Positions 16,744 through 24,970 of a stretch of 64,000 nt of DNA are shown piece by piece. Each line of letters opens with the position of its first letter. Within the stretch, counting starts at the first letter, position 1. Below the pieces are notes generated by a model. It was given only the letters and a program-made list of their open reading frames with translations. It made no database searches and was not told where the DNA came from. Source of the DNA: Streptomyces sp. NBC_00083 (lineage in GTDB: Bacteria; Actinomycetota; Actinomycetes; Streptomycetales; Streptomycetaceae); the NCBI RefSeq assembly GCF_026343295.1, contig NZ_JAPELY010000002.1, forward strand, positions 806,001-870,000, in the 5' to 3' direction. The position numbers and the translations under genes were made by a program.

Positions 16744-17178
16744 GTGAGTACTGAGCAGACCCCCGAAGCCCCCGCAGGACCGCGCCCCGGCCGGCTGACC
16801 GCCGCGGCCGCGCTCTCCGCGCTCGAAGGGCTCGCCCTGGTCGCCGGTGGCCTCTTCATGCTCGTGATGGGCCTCACCGGCAAACCGGACCGGCCCGCCC
16901 AGGCCGAGACCGGCGGCGTGACCCTCGTGGTCCTCGGCCTGATCCCGCTGATCGCCGCCCGCGGCCTGCTGCTGCGCCGCCGCTGGAGCCGGGGCCCCTC
17001 GATGATCACCCACATCATGGCGCTGCCCGTCGCCTGGATGTTCCTCCGCTCGGACGGCGCCCCGTGGATCCCGGCGGGCATCGTCCTCGCCGCGGTGGCC
17101 GTCACCGCCCTGGTGCTCCTGGTCAACCCGGCCACCACCGAGGCGCTCGGCATCCGCGGACCGGTGAGCGACGCGTAG
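16744..17178 (+). CDS. small integral membrane protein, function unknown
   Basis: 144 aa, GTG start. After a 20-residue polar tail rich in Pro, four hydrophobic segments are seen (LEGLALVAGGLFMLVMGLTG, VTLVVLGLIPLIAARGLLL, MITHIMALPVAWMFL, IPAGIVLAAVAVTALVLLV). No catalytic motif. Conserved in this position next to the lipid kinase in Streptomyces, to my recollection. Divergent from the kinase and convergent with sigH, 24 nt from the sigH stop. Confidence 0.8.
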   Translation: MSTEQTPEAPAGPRPGRLTAAAALSALEGLALVAGGLFMLVMGLTGKPDRPAQAETGGVTLVVLGLIPLIAARGLLLRRRWSRGPSMITHIMALPVAWMFLRSDGAPWIPAGIVLAAVAVTALVLLVNPATTEALGIRGPVSDA

Positions 17179-17202
17179 CCGCGCACCGGCCGCACGGTCC
17201 GC

Positions 17203-18135
17203 CTACTCCTCCACGAGCAGCCGCTCCCGCAGCTGCGCCAACGTGCGGGCCAGCAGCCGCGAGACGTGCATCTGCGAGATGCCGACCTCCTGCGCGATCT
17301 GCGACTGCGTCATGTTGCCGAAGAAGCGCAGCAGCAGGATCCGCTTCTCGCGCGGCGGCAGGTCTTCGAGGAGCGGCTTGAGCGACTCGCGGTACTCGAC
17401 GCCTTCGAGCGCCTCGTCCTCGGCGCCAAGGGTGTCCGCCACCGCCGGCGACTCGTCGTCCGTGTCCGGCACGTCGAGCGAGAGCGTGGAGTAGGCGTTC
17501 GCCGACTCCAGTCCCTCCAGGACCTCCTCCTCGGAGATGCCGAGCCGCTCGGCCAGTTCGTGCACCGTCGGCGAACGGCCGTGCTGCTGCGAGAGCTCCG
17601 CGGTCGCCGTCGTCAGCGCGAGCCGCAGCTCCTGGAGCCGGCGCGGCACCCGCACCGCCCAGCCCTTGTCGCGGAAGTGCCGCTTGATCTCACCGACGAC
17701 CGTCGGCGTCGCGTACGTCGAGAACTCCACGCCCCGCTCGGGGTCGAAGCGGTCCACCGACTTGATCAGACCGATCGTGGCGACCTGCGTCAGATCGTCG
17801 AGCGGCTCGCCCCGGTTGCGGAAGCGCCGCGCCAGGTGCTCGACCAGCGGCAGGTGCATCCGTACCAGCCGGTTGCGCAGCTCGGCCTTCTCCGGCGAGC
17901 CCTCGGGCAGCTTGCGCAGCTCGATGAACATCGCCCGCGCCCCGCTGCGATCGTGTGGATCGTGGTGCCTGTGCTCGGTGTGCTCGCTCATAAAGGCCGC
18001 CCGCTCTGCCTGCTCCGCCGCGTACAAAAGGCCATCTGGGCCGTCCACAGGGCTGTCCACCGGGTGCGGCCGGGCCTGCTGCTCCGGGATGTCCGCGGAG
18101 TGCGGCACGCCGGGAATGCGCTCGTCGTCCCGCAC
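17203..18135 (-). CDS. sigH: SigB/SigF-type alternative sigma factor SigH
   Basis: About 310 aa. Contains region 2 (LDDLTQVATIGLIKSVDRF, then ERGVEFSTYATPTVVGEIKR), region 3 (SPTVHELAERLGISEEEVLEGL) and region 4 with the helix-turn-helix MTQSQIAQEVGISQMHVSRL. The GTG at 18135 has GGGGAGGG five nt upstream. A GTG at 18153 would overlap the anti-sigma stop (GTGA), and an internal ATG at about 17991 would remove the acidic tail. In S. coelicolor sigH gives several protein forms. Transcribed with the anti-sigma gene; roles there are osmotic/heat stress and septation. Confidence 0.9.
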   Translation of the reverse strand: MRDDERIPGVPHSADIPEQQARPHPVDSPVDGPDGLLYAAEQAERAAFMSEHTEHRHHDPHDRSGARAMFIELRKLPEGSPEKAELRNRLVRMHLPLVEHLARRFRNRGEPLDDLTQVATIGLIKSVDRFDPERGVEFSTYATPTVVGEIKRHFRDKGWAVRVPRRLQELRLALTTATAELSQQHGRSPTVHELAERLGISEEEVLEGLESANAYSTLSLDVPDTDDESPAVADTLGAEDEALEGVEYRESLKPLLEDLPPREKRILLLRFFGNMTQSQIAQEVGISQMHVSRLLARTLAQLRERLLVEE

Positions 18136-18149
18136 CGGGCCCTCCCCGC

Positions 18150-18563
18150 TCACGCCGGTCCGGGTCCCGCGCCGCGCTGTTTGTACAGGCTGATGGAGAC
18201 CGTACGGTCGTCGGCCACGGACGAGTCGACCTTGCCGGCGAGTGCGGAGAGCACCGTCCAGGCGAAGGTGTCGCGCTCCGGGGCCCGGCCGTCGGTGGTC
18301 GGGGCCGAGACCGTGACCTCCAGTGAATCGTCGACGAGGCGGAACACGCAGCTCAGCACCGAGCCCGGTACGGCCTGCTGGAGCAGGATCGCGCAGGCCT
18401 CGTCGACCGCGATGCGCAGATCCTCGATCTCGTCGAGGGTGAAGTCCAAACGTGCCGCGAGGCCGGCCGTGGCCGTACGCAGCACTGACAGGTAGGCACC
18501 CGCGGCCGGCAGCCGGACTTCCACGAAGTCCTGATTCCCGGGCTCGCCTGCGATCTGGGACAC
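18150..18563 (-). CDS. RsbW-like anti-sigma factor of SigH
   Basis: 137 aa from a GTG with GGAGG at five nt. A GHKL ATPase/kinase fold of the RsbW/SpoIIAB type: LRIAVDEACAILLQQA holds the N-box, then VTVSAPTTDG, and the C-terminal FAWTVLSALAGKVDSS. The G1 region is degenerate (no clear DxGxG), seen also in UshX/PrsH-like anti-sigma factors. It overlaps sigH and would hold SigH inactive by direct binding. Longer in-frame starts (18671, 18713) exist upstream but lack a comparable ribosome site. Confidence 0.85.
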   Translation of the reverse strand: MSQIAGEPGNQDFVEVRLPAAGAYLSVLRTATAGLAARLDFTLDEIEDLRIAVDEACAILLQQAVPGSVLSCVFRLVDDSLEVTVSAPTTDGRAPERDTFAWTVLSALAGKVDSSVADDRTVSISLYKQRGAGPGPA

Positions 18564-18819
18564 CCTCACCTCCAAGGTGGCACAAGCTCTGTCGGGGCCC
18601 GGGGAGGGGAGAAGTCCCGGGGCCGTGGGTACGGGGTCCGTACCTGGACTGGCGACGCTATCGCGATCCATGGTGCCCTGTCGCCGGAAGCTCTCCCGGC
18701 GACTGTCACTCATGGTAAGCCCATGAGTACGGACAGTGGCTAGAGGTTTGCAGTGCCCAATTGCTGTGAACCGGGACCGGGTTGACGTACCCAGGCACCG
18801 GGGCGTCGAACCCCCGCCG

Positions 18820-19080
18820 TCACACCAGCAGTCCGTCGACGAAACACCAGCGCCAGCTCTCACCCGGCTCGAAGGTGCGCATCACCGCGTGACCGGTCTC
18901 CTTGAAGTGGCCCGTGGCGTGCTGGTTGGGCGACGAGTCGCAGCAGCCGACATGACCGCAGACCAGGCACAGGCGCAGCTGTACGGGGTGCGTACCCTCC
19001 TTCAGACACTCCGGGCAGGTGTCGTTCAGCGGGGACGCCTCGGGGCGCGGCAGTTCTGCAACGTGCGGACACTCGCTCAT
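18820..19080 (-). CDS. UBP-type zinc finger protein
   Basis: 86 aa. A stand-alone UBP zinc finger as found in ubiquitin-specific proteases, here in a bacterium that lacks that system. Zinc ligands are visible: SECPHV, CPECLKEG, LCLVCGHVGCC, HATGHFKETGH, and the aromatic CFVD near the end. No catalytic domain is fused. It may recognise a C-terminal peptide, but the partner is unknown. Its start is 55 nt from the divergent antiporter gene. Between it and the anti-sigma gene (18564-18819) nothing further was seen. Confidence 0.85.
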   Translation of the reverse strand: MSECPHVAELPRPEASPLNDTCPECLKEGTHPVQLRLCLVCGHVGCCDSSPNQHATGHFKETGHAVMRTFEPGESWRWCFVDGLLV

Positions 19081-19135
19081 GATGGCCAGGTTACGACGGA
19101 GCGCCCGGCGCGGGTGAGTGGGGACGGACTGTCTG

Positions 19136-20776
19136 ATGGATGCATTGCCGCTGGTGGCGCTGATCGCGGCGAGCGCGGCGGTGGCGGGAGGGGCCCGCAG
19201 GACACCGGTGCCGGCGCCGCTGCTCCTGGTGGCGGTGGGGCTGATCGGGGCGTACGTGCCCGGCGTCCCGGCGTACACCCTCGACCCGCACATCGTGCTG
19301 CCGCTCGTGCTGCCCCCGCTGCTGCACACGGCGGCCCTGGAGAGTTCCTACCTCGATCTGCGCGCCAACCTCCGGCCGGTCGCGCTGCTCTCCGTCGGTT
19401 ACACGCTGTTCGCGACGGTGGTGGTCGGCTACCTCGCGTACCTGCTCGTGCCCGATCTGCCGATCACCGCGGCGCTGGTGCTCGGCGCGGTCATCGCGCC
19501 GCCCGACGCGGTCGCGGCCACCGCCATCGCGCGCCGGCTGCGGCTGCCCGGCCGCATCACCACGATCCTCCAGGGCGAGTCCCTGGTGAACGACGCGACC
19601 GCGATCACCGCGTACAAGGTGGCGCTCGCGTCGGCCGTCGGGGCGGGGGCGACCTGGGGCGGCGGGCTCAAGGAGTTCGCGCTCGCCTCCATCGGCGGCA
19701 TCGGCGTCGGACTCGTCCTCATGCTGCCGATCCACTGGCTGCGCCGCCATCTGCACGAGGCGCTGCTCCAGAACACCCTGTCGCTGCTCATCCCCTTCAT
19801 CGCCTACGCGGCGGCCGAGCAGGTCGGGGCGTCGGGGGTGCTCGCCGTCGTGGTCGTCGCGCTCTACCTCGGCCACCGCTCCTGGCAGGTCGACTTCGCC
19901 ACCCGGCTCCAGGAGGAGGCCGTCTGGAAGATGGTCGCCTTCCTCCTCGAATCGGCGGTGTTCGCGCTGATCGGACTGCAAATGCCGGTCGTGCTCAGGG
20001 GACTTGGGGAGTACGGGGTCGGCGAGGCGGTGTGGTACGCGGTGGGGGTGTTCGCCCTGGTGGTGGCGGTCCGGTTCGTCTGGGTCTTTCCGGCCACCTT
20101 CCTGCCGCGCCGGCTGTCCGCGAAGGTGCGGGGGCGGGAGCCCGACGTCGACTGGACGGCGCCGGTGATCGTGGGGTGGGCCGGGATGCGCGGCGTGGTC
20201 TCGCTCGCCATCGCCTTCTCCATCCCGCTGACGATGGAGGACGGCTCGGCGTTCCCCGCGCGCAACCTGGTGCTCTTCCTGACCTTCACGACGGTGATCG
20301 GCACGCTGGTCGTGCAGGGGCTGACCCTGCCGCCGCTGATCCGGCTGCTCAAGCTTCCCGGGCGGGACACCCAGGCCGAGACGCTCGCCGAGGCGCAGGC
20401 CCAGAGCGAGGCCTCGCGGGCGGCCGAGGACCGGCTCGACGAGTTGCTCACCGACGAGCGCAACGCCCTGCCGCCGCCGCTCGCCGCGCGGCTGCGGACG
20501 GTGCTCGAGCGGCGGCGCAACGCGGTGTGGGAGCGGTTGGGGGCGGTCAACGAGGAGACGGGGGAGTCGGCGGACGACACGTACCGGCGGTTGTCGCGCG
20601 CGATGATCGAGGCGGAGCGGGAGGTGTTCGTGTCCCTGCGGGACGCGCGGCGGATCGATGACGAGATGATGCGGACGTTGCTGCGCAGGCTGGACCTGGA
20701 AGAAGCCGCGGCCTACCGCGAGGGCGAACCTGACCCACCCCCTGGGGCTCCGCCCCAGACCCCGTTCGCGCCTTGA
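19136..20776 (+). CDS. CPA1 family Na+/H+ antiporter
   Basis: 546 aa from ATG (GTG at 19118 would add six). Twelve or so membrane helices, with family signatures GAVIAPPDAVAATAIARRL (ion site Asp) and LQGESLVNDATAITAY. Cytoplasmic C-terminal tail of about 130 residues is charged and helical (AEAQAQSEASRAAEDRLDELL). Expels Na+ in exchange for H+ at the plasma membrane. The last residues (DPPPGAPPQTPFAP) and the stop come from the intergenic repeat that begins near 20740, so the ancestral C-terminus has probably been replaced or extended. Confidence 0.9.
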   Translation: MDALPLVALIAASAAVAGGARRTPVPAPLLLVAVGLIGAYVPGVPAYTLDPHIVLPLVLPPLLHTAALESSYLDLRANLRPVALLSVGYTLFATVVVGYLAYLLVPDLPITAALVLGAVIAPPDAVAATAIARRLRLPGRITTILQGESLVNDATAITAYKVALASAVGAGATWGGGLKEFALASIGGIGVGLVLMLPIHWLRRHLHEALLQNTLSLLIPFIAYAAAEQVGASGVLAVVVVALYLGHRSWQVDFATRLQEEAVWKMVAFLLESAVFALIGLQMPVVLRGLGEYGVGEAVWYAVGVFALVVAVRFVWVFPATFLPRRLSAKVRGREPDVDWTAPVIVGWAGMRGVVSLAIAFSIPLTMEDGSAFPARNLVLFLTFTTVIGTLVVQGLTLPPLIRLLKLPGRDTQAETLAEAQAQSEASRAAEDRLDELLTDERNALPPPLAARLRTVLERRRNAVWERLGAVNEETGESADDTYRRLSRAMIEAEREVFVSLRDARRIDDEMMRTLLRRLDLEEAAAYREGEPDPPPGAPPQTPFAP

Positions 20777-21316
20777 GGGCGCTCGTCCTCAATCGCCGGA
20801 CGGGCTGGGGATGTGCACGCTGCCCGGCATGGCGTAGCTAGGGGCGCGGGGAACTGCGCGGGACGCGGGCACGGTCCGCAGACGTAGGCGGGGTTGCTGG
20901 GGCTCCACCCCCAGACCCGTGTCGCGCCCGGAAGGCGCTCGTCCTCAATCGCCGGACGGGCTGGGGATGTTCGCGCCGCCCGGCGTGGGGTAGCTAGGGG
21001 CGCGGGGAACTGCGCGGGACGCGGGCACGGTCCGCAGGCGTAGGCGGGGTTGCCTGGGGCTCCGCCCCGGACCCCGGTTCGCGCCTTGAGGGCGCTCGTC
21101 CTCAATCGCCGGACGGGCTGGGGATGTGCGTGTTGCCCGGCACCCGTGCCGCTAGGGGCGCGGGGAACTGCGCGGGACGCGGGCACGGTCCGCACCCGAA
21201 AGCGGGGTTGCCTGGGGCTTCGCCCCAGACCCCGTTCGCGCCTTGAGGGCGCTCGTCCTCAAACGCCGGACGGGCTGGGGATGCCGATGCCAGGCACCCT
21301 GCCACGGGCACCGCTC
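20777..21316. repeat. tandem blocks of composite intergenic repeats
   Basis: The stretch consists of about four copies of a block of some 155 nt. Each block has a CTGGGGCTCCGCCCCAG hairpin, then GTTCGCGCCTTGAGGGCGCT, CGTCCTCAATCGCCGGACGG and GCTG, then GGGGCGCGGGGAACTGCGCG and a GGACGCGGGCACGGTCCGCA tail. The GGGGCGCGGGGAACTG element is at 20841, 20997 and 21155. The CTCGTCCTCAA element is at about 20779, 20938, 21090 and 21251. The first block begins inside the antiporter gene. No gene lies here. Confidence 0.8.
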
Positions 21317-22204
21317 CTAGGGCCCCGGCGTGCCGGTCAGGATGGCCGTTACGGTGGAGCCGGGGTCGAAGGCGCCCTCCGCTGCCAGCTGCACCAGCGC
21401 GTACAGGAGCTTCGCCACATAGACCCGCTCCACCCCCACCCCGTGCCGCCCCTCGAAGTCCCGCGCGAACGCGTCGAGCTCGGGCGGGACGCGTGCGTAC
21501 CCCCCGAAGTGGAAGCGGTCGTCCAGGGTCCAGGTGCCCCGGGGGCCGCCGAAGGCCGTCTCCTGGAGGGCGCGGACCTCCGAGGTCAGGAAGGAGCCCT
21601 TGAGGACCGGCACCCCGAGCGCCCGCTGGCCGGGGGCGAGGCCGGCGGCCAGGCCGGCCAGGGTGCCGCCCGTGCCGCAGGCCACCCCGACCACGTCCGT
21701 GACTCCGCGCAGCTCCTCGCCGAGCGCCGTACAGCCGCGTACCGCGAGGGAGTTGCTGCCGCCCTCGGGCACGACGTACGCGTCCTGGCCGAGCAGGTCG
21801 AGGAGGCCCGCGAGCACGTCCGGCGAGGACTTGCGCCGGTAGGTCGACCGGTCGACGAAGTGGAGCCGCATGCCGTCCGCCGCGCACTGCGCGAGGGAGG
21901 GGTTGAGCGGCCGCCCGGCGAGCTCGTCGCCGCGTACGACGCCGATCGTGGGGAAGCCGAGGATGCGCCCCGCCGCGGCGGTCGCGCGCAGGTGGTTGGA
22001 GTAGGCGCCGCCGAAGGTGAGCACGGGCCGGCCGGCCGCGGCCCGCAGGTTCGGCACCAGCTTGCGCCACTTGTTGCCGACGAGGTCCGGATGGATCAGG
22101 TCGTCCCGCTTGAGGAGGAGCCGTACCCCGTGCCGCGCGAAACGCTCGTCCGCCGCCTCCTCCAGGGGGGAGGGCAGGCGGGGGGCGAGCGTTTCGTGGT
22201 TCAT
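21317..22204 (-). CDS. ACC deaminase/D-cysteine desulfhydrase family PLP enzyme
   Basis: 295 aa fold-type II PLP enzyme. The N-terminal RLLLKRDDL and LVGNKWRKL place the Schiff-base lysine at Lys45. TFGGAYSNH binds the substrate carboxylate, and GVACGTGGTLAGLAAGL is the phosphate loop. Reaction could be deamination of 1-aminocyclopropane-1-carboxylate or breakdown of D-cysteine; most bacterial proteins of this type without the Glu/Tyr pair of true AcdS are desulfhydrases, and I cannot decide here. Cytoplasmic. It ends inside the border of the repeat block. Confidence 0.85.
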   Translation of the reverse strand: MNHETLAPRLPSPLEEAADERFARHGVRLLLKRDDLIHPDLVGNKWRKLVPNLRAAAGRPVLTFGGAYSNHLRATAAAGRILGFPTIGVVRGDELAGRPLNPSLAQCAADGMRLHFVDRSTYRRKSSPDVLAGLLDLLGQDAYVVPEGGSNSLAVRGCTALGEELRGVTDVVGVACGTGGTLAGLAAGLAPGQRALGVPVLKGSFLTSEVRALQETAFGGPRGTWTLDDRFHFGGYARVPPELDAFARDFEGRHGVGVERVYVAKLLYALVQLAAEGAFDPGSTVTAILTGTPGP

Positions 22205-22226
22205 CCGGCCATTGTCGCGTCGAACG

Positions 22227-22817
22227 TCACTTCAGTCGCTCGTGCACGCGTTCGCGCAGCCAGTCCATGGTGAAGCCGCGCGGATCGACCTTGCCGACCT
22301 GCCACTCCTTGTGGCCGATCACGGAGCGCTCGGTCCAGCCGTAGTGGCGGCACACGGCGGCCGCGGCCTTCTCGATGGCGTCGAGCTGGGCCTGGGGCCA
22401 CGGGTCCTTGCCGTCGCCGAGGTTCTCGCACTCGAAGCCGTAGAAGTGCGTGTTGCCGTCGGTGTCGTTGCGCTGCGGCGGCGGCAGCCTCTTCTCGGCG
22501 ATCACGGCGCGCAGCACGTCCGCGTCGCCCGCCCCCGCGTGGTTGGCGCGGCCGTTGCCGACGAGGTGCACCCGGCCGTCCTTGGTGATCACGCCGTGGC
22601 AGAGGGGGCCGGGCAGCGACTCGTACCCGTCGTAGCAGAGGCGCACCGTGGCGTCGGCGCCGCTGGTGGCGGTGTGGTGGATCACGACGCCGTTGACGGG
22701 CCCCCAGCCGCCGTGGCCGGCCCGGTTGTGGCTGCGCCACTGGCCGACCTCGACGACGGTGAGGCCCTCGGCGCGCAGGGCGGCGAGGAACTGGTCTGCG
22801 GACATGGGTGGGGCCAT
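22227..22817 (-). CDS. N-acetylmuramoyl-L-alanine amidase (Amidase_2)
   Basis: 196 aa from ATG 22817; a second ATG four codons on is possible. Zinc amidase/PGRP domain: VVIHHTAT holds the first zinc His, GFECENLGDG the catalytic region, and RSVIGHKEW plus KVDPRGFTMDWL the later His and Asp. No signal peptide is visible, so it is either exported by another route or acts on recycled or phage-related muropeptides. Cleaves the bond between MurNAc and L-Ala. It sits between the PLP enzyme and hmp on the same strand; the 130-nt gap to hmp shows no clear site. Confidence 0.85.
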   Translation of the reverse strand: MAPPMSADQFLAALRAEGLTVVEVGQWRSHNRAGHGGWGPVNGVVIHHTATSGADATVRLCYDGYESLPGPLCHGVITKDGRVHLVGNGRANHAGAGDADVLRAVIAEKRLPPPQRNDTDGNTHFYGFECENLGDGKDPWPQAQLDAIEKAAAAVCRHYGWTERSVIGHKEWQVGKVDPRGFTMDWLRERVHERLK

Positions 22818-22948
22818 GGCCGCCTCCTTCCAGAGCGGTGCGGAACATCTCGTACCGCTTGTACCCCAGCTCCCGCTATGGGGCGATCTGTTCGGATTGG
22901 TGAGCGAGCCGATCCGGACAGCCCTGCCGCGCGCGGCCGAGCGGCGCG

Positions 22949-24178
22949 TCAGTCCTGGGCGAGCCACAGGTCGGGGCCGAAGACCTCGTAGTGGATGTCG
23001 GCGGCGGCCACGCCCTTGGCGAGCAGCTGGGTGCGGACGGCGCGCATGAACGGGAGCGGGCCGCAGAGGTAGGCGCGGGTGCCGGACGGGACCGGCACCG
23101 ACGCCAGGTCCACCCGGCCCGTGCGGCTGGCGGGGTGGCCGGGCTCGGGGTCCTCGTACCAGAAGTGGGCGGCCGCGTCGTGGAGTTTGGCGGTGAGCGC
23201 CGCGTGGTCGGCGCGCAGCGGATGCGCGGCGGGGGAGCGGTCGCCGTGCACCACGGTCACCGGCGAGCGGTGTCCGGTGGCCGCGAGCTGCTCCAGCATC
23301 GCCACCATCGGCGTGCAGCCGATCCCCGCGGAGGCGAGCAGCAGCGGGGCGTCGCACGCGTCGAGCACCAGATCGCCGTACGGGGCCGAGACGCGCAGCG
23401 AGTCGCCCTCGCGCAGGTGCGCGTGGAGGTGGCCGGAAACCTCACCGTCGGGCGCGCCCGTGACGCGCTTCACGGTGAAGGAACGCAGCTCGCTGCCGGG
23501 CGCCGAGGTCAGGCTGTACTGGCGTATCTGCCGTGCCCCGTCGGGCAGTTCGACCTGGACGGAGACGTACTGGCCGGGCCGGAAGGCGGGGGCGGGCGCG
23601 CCGTCGGCGGGGCGCAGCCGGAAGGTGGCGCAGTCGGCGGTCTCCTCGGTGCGGCCGACGACCGTCCACGCGCGCCAGACGTCACCCGCGAGCACGCCCT
23701 GCTCCGCGTGGAGGCGGGCCTCGATGGCGATGAGGGCGTTCGCCATCAGCCAGTACACCTCGTCCCAGGCCCCGGCCGTCTCGGGGGTCAACCTCCCCGG
23801 GCTCTCGTCCCCGTTCGGGCCGGGGGCGGCCGCACGGCCGAGCACCTCGGCGATCGCCGCGAACAGGTGCTCGTGGACGACCTCGTACTGCTCCGCCGTG
23901 ACGCCGAGCGAGGCGTGCTTGTGGGCGATGCGGCCGAGCATCGCGTCCGGGCGCTCGTCAGGGTGGTCGACCAGGTGCGTCGCGAACGCGGCTATGGAGC
24001 CGGCGAGCGCCTGCTTCTGGAGACCGGCGGCCTGGTTGCCCCGGTTGAACAGATCGCGCAGCAGTGCCGGGTGGGCCTCGAAGAGGCGCTCGTAGAACCG
24101 CTCGGTGATGGTGCCGATGGCCGCTCCGACGGCGGGCAGGGTGGCGCGTACGGCCGCGGTCGACTTCTCGGACAGCAT
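22949..24178 (-). CDS. hmpA: flavohaemoprotein nitric oxide dioxygenase
   Basis: 409 aa. N-terminal globin domain (1-140) with proximal haem His88 in IAHKHASLGV and Tyr29 in ERFYERLF. FAD-binding domain has RQYSLTSAP, and the NAD-binding part SAGIGCTPMVAML and CGPLPFMRAV. Oxidises nitric oxide to nitrate with O2 and NADH. Its upstream region carries an NsrR-type operator and the nsrR gene precedes it on the same strand. This gives a self-contained NO sensing and detoxification pair. Confidence 0.95.
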   Translation of the reverse strand: MLSEKSTAAVRATLPAVGAAIGTITERFYERLFEAHPALLRDLFNRGNQAAGLQKQALAGSIAAFATHLVDHPDERPDAMLGRIAHKHASLGVTAEQYEVVHEHLFAAIAEVLGRAAAPGPNGDESPGRLTPETAGAWDEVYWLMANALIAIEARLHAEQGVLAGDVWRAWTVVGRTEETADCATFRLRPADGAPAPAFRPGQYVSVQVELPDGARQIRQYSLTSAPGSELRSFTVKRVTGAPDGEVSGHLHAHLREGDSLRVSAPYGDLVLDACDAPLLLASAGIGCTPMVAMLEQLAATGHRSPVTVVHGDRSPAAHPLRADHAALTAKLHDAAAHFWYEDPEPGHPASRTGRVDLASVPVPSGTRAYLCGPLPFMRAVRTQLLAKGVAAADIHYEVFGPDLWLAQD

Positions 24179-24196
24179 CGGCGGACTCCTCGTTTT

Positions 24197-24220
24197 AATT
24201 GGTATCCAAGACTCTAATTT
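24197..24220 (-). promoter_or_regulatory. NsrR operator of hmpA
   Basis: On the minus strand AAATTAGAGTC and TTGGATACCAATT fit the Streptomyces NsrR consensus, which is AA..AT...ATT-like halves ending in ACCAATT. It lies 19 nt upstream of the hmpA start and is the only AT-rich island in the area. Confidence 0.7.
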
Positions 24221-24280
24221 GACTCTAAGGGAGGGGGGCGCGGGACGCCGCGGCGGGGTCGGACGGGGGTGCCGGCGGGG

Positions 24281-24724
24281 TCAGCGGCCGGTGATGCCGA
24301 GCAGGAGCGGGCCGGTCGGCGCGGCGATCAGGTCCTCCACGGTGATCTCGTCGAGGGACTCGTAGAACGCCTCCTGGGCGCGGTGCAGCGCGCGCCGCAG
24401 CCGGCACGCCGCGGCGAGCGGGCACGGCGTCGCGCCCTCGCAGTCCACCACGTCGCCCGGCCCTTCGAGTTCGCGCACGAGCCCGCCCACGGAGGCGAGC
24501 CGGCCCGCCGCGGTGAGGGTGAGTCCGCCGCCCCGGCCGCGCCGCGCCTCCACGAGGCCGAGGTGCTGGAGCCGGGCGACGACCTTCGCGGTGTGCGTGT
24601 ACGCGATGCGCATCGCGTCGGCGACCTCGCGCGTGGTGGGCGGGGCCTGGCCGTCGGCGTTCTCGACGACCGCGAGGCGCATCAGCACCCGCAGGGCGAG
24701 GTCGGTGAATCTCGTCAGCCGCAT
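24281..24724 (-). CDS. nsrR: NO-sensing Rrf2 repressor NsrR
   Basis: 147 aa. Rrf2 winged helix (TTREVADAMRIAYTHTAKVVARL) with cluster cysteines Cys95, Cys101 and Cys107 in a C-x5-C-x5-C pattern (DCEGATPCPLAAACR). Asp8 (RFTDLALR) matches the unusual fourth [4Fe-4S] ligand shown for S. coelicolor NsrR. NO destroys the cluster and releases the DNA, switching on hmpA. It precedes hmpA by 102 nt. The start ATG was chosen over upstream in-frame codons because the family always begins MRLT. Confidence 0.93.
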   Translation of the reverse strand: MRLTRFTDLALRVLMRLAVVENADGQAPPTTREVADAMRIAYTHTAKVVARLQHLGLVEARRGRGGGLTLTAAGRLASVGGLVRELEGPGDVVDCEGATPCPLAAACRLRRALHRAQEAFYESLDEITVEDLIAAPTGPLLLGITGR

Positions 24725-24970
24725 GGAAGCACCGTAGGTAACTGGCATGGGCCGTGCAAATAAAAGACCGGGCCAAGGGGTGGTGGTCGGCCGGTATGGC
24801 CGGACCGCGCGGTCGCCGGGGCGCGCGGGGGCTGTTCGAACGCTGCGCGGTGGCTGCCCGGCCGGCCGGTGCTCCAATCCCACTCATTTGAGTAATGGCG
24901 CGCCGACTCTCCGTGATGGAAGTGTTATCGGCGCAGCTTGATGATCGTGAGAGCGCCCAGAAGGAGTCAC

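Noticed and set aside
20740..21280. CRISPR-like regular repeats
   Set aside because: Units are about 155 nt long with internal hairpins and similar spacers; spacers are not unique 30-40-mers and no cas genes are present.
24725..24760. Possible NsrR autoregulatory site before nsrR
   Set aside because: AGTTACC/GGTAACT-like bases are present, but the two-half consensus seen before hmpA is not recognisable.
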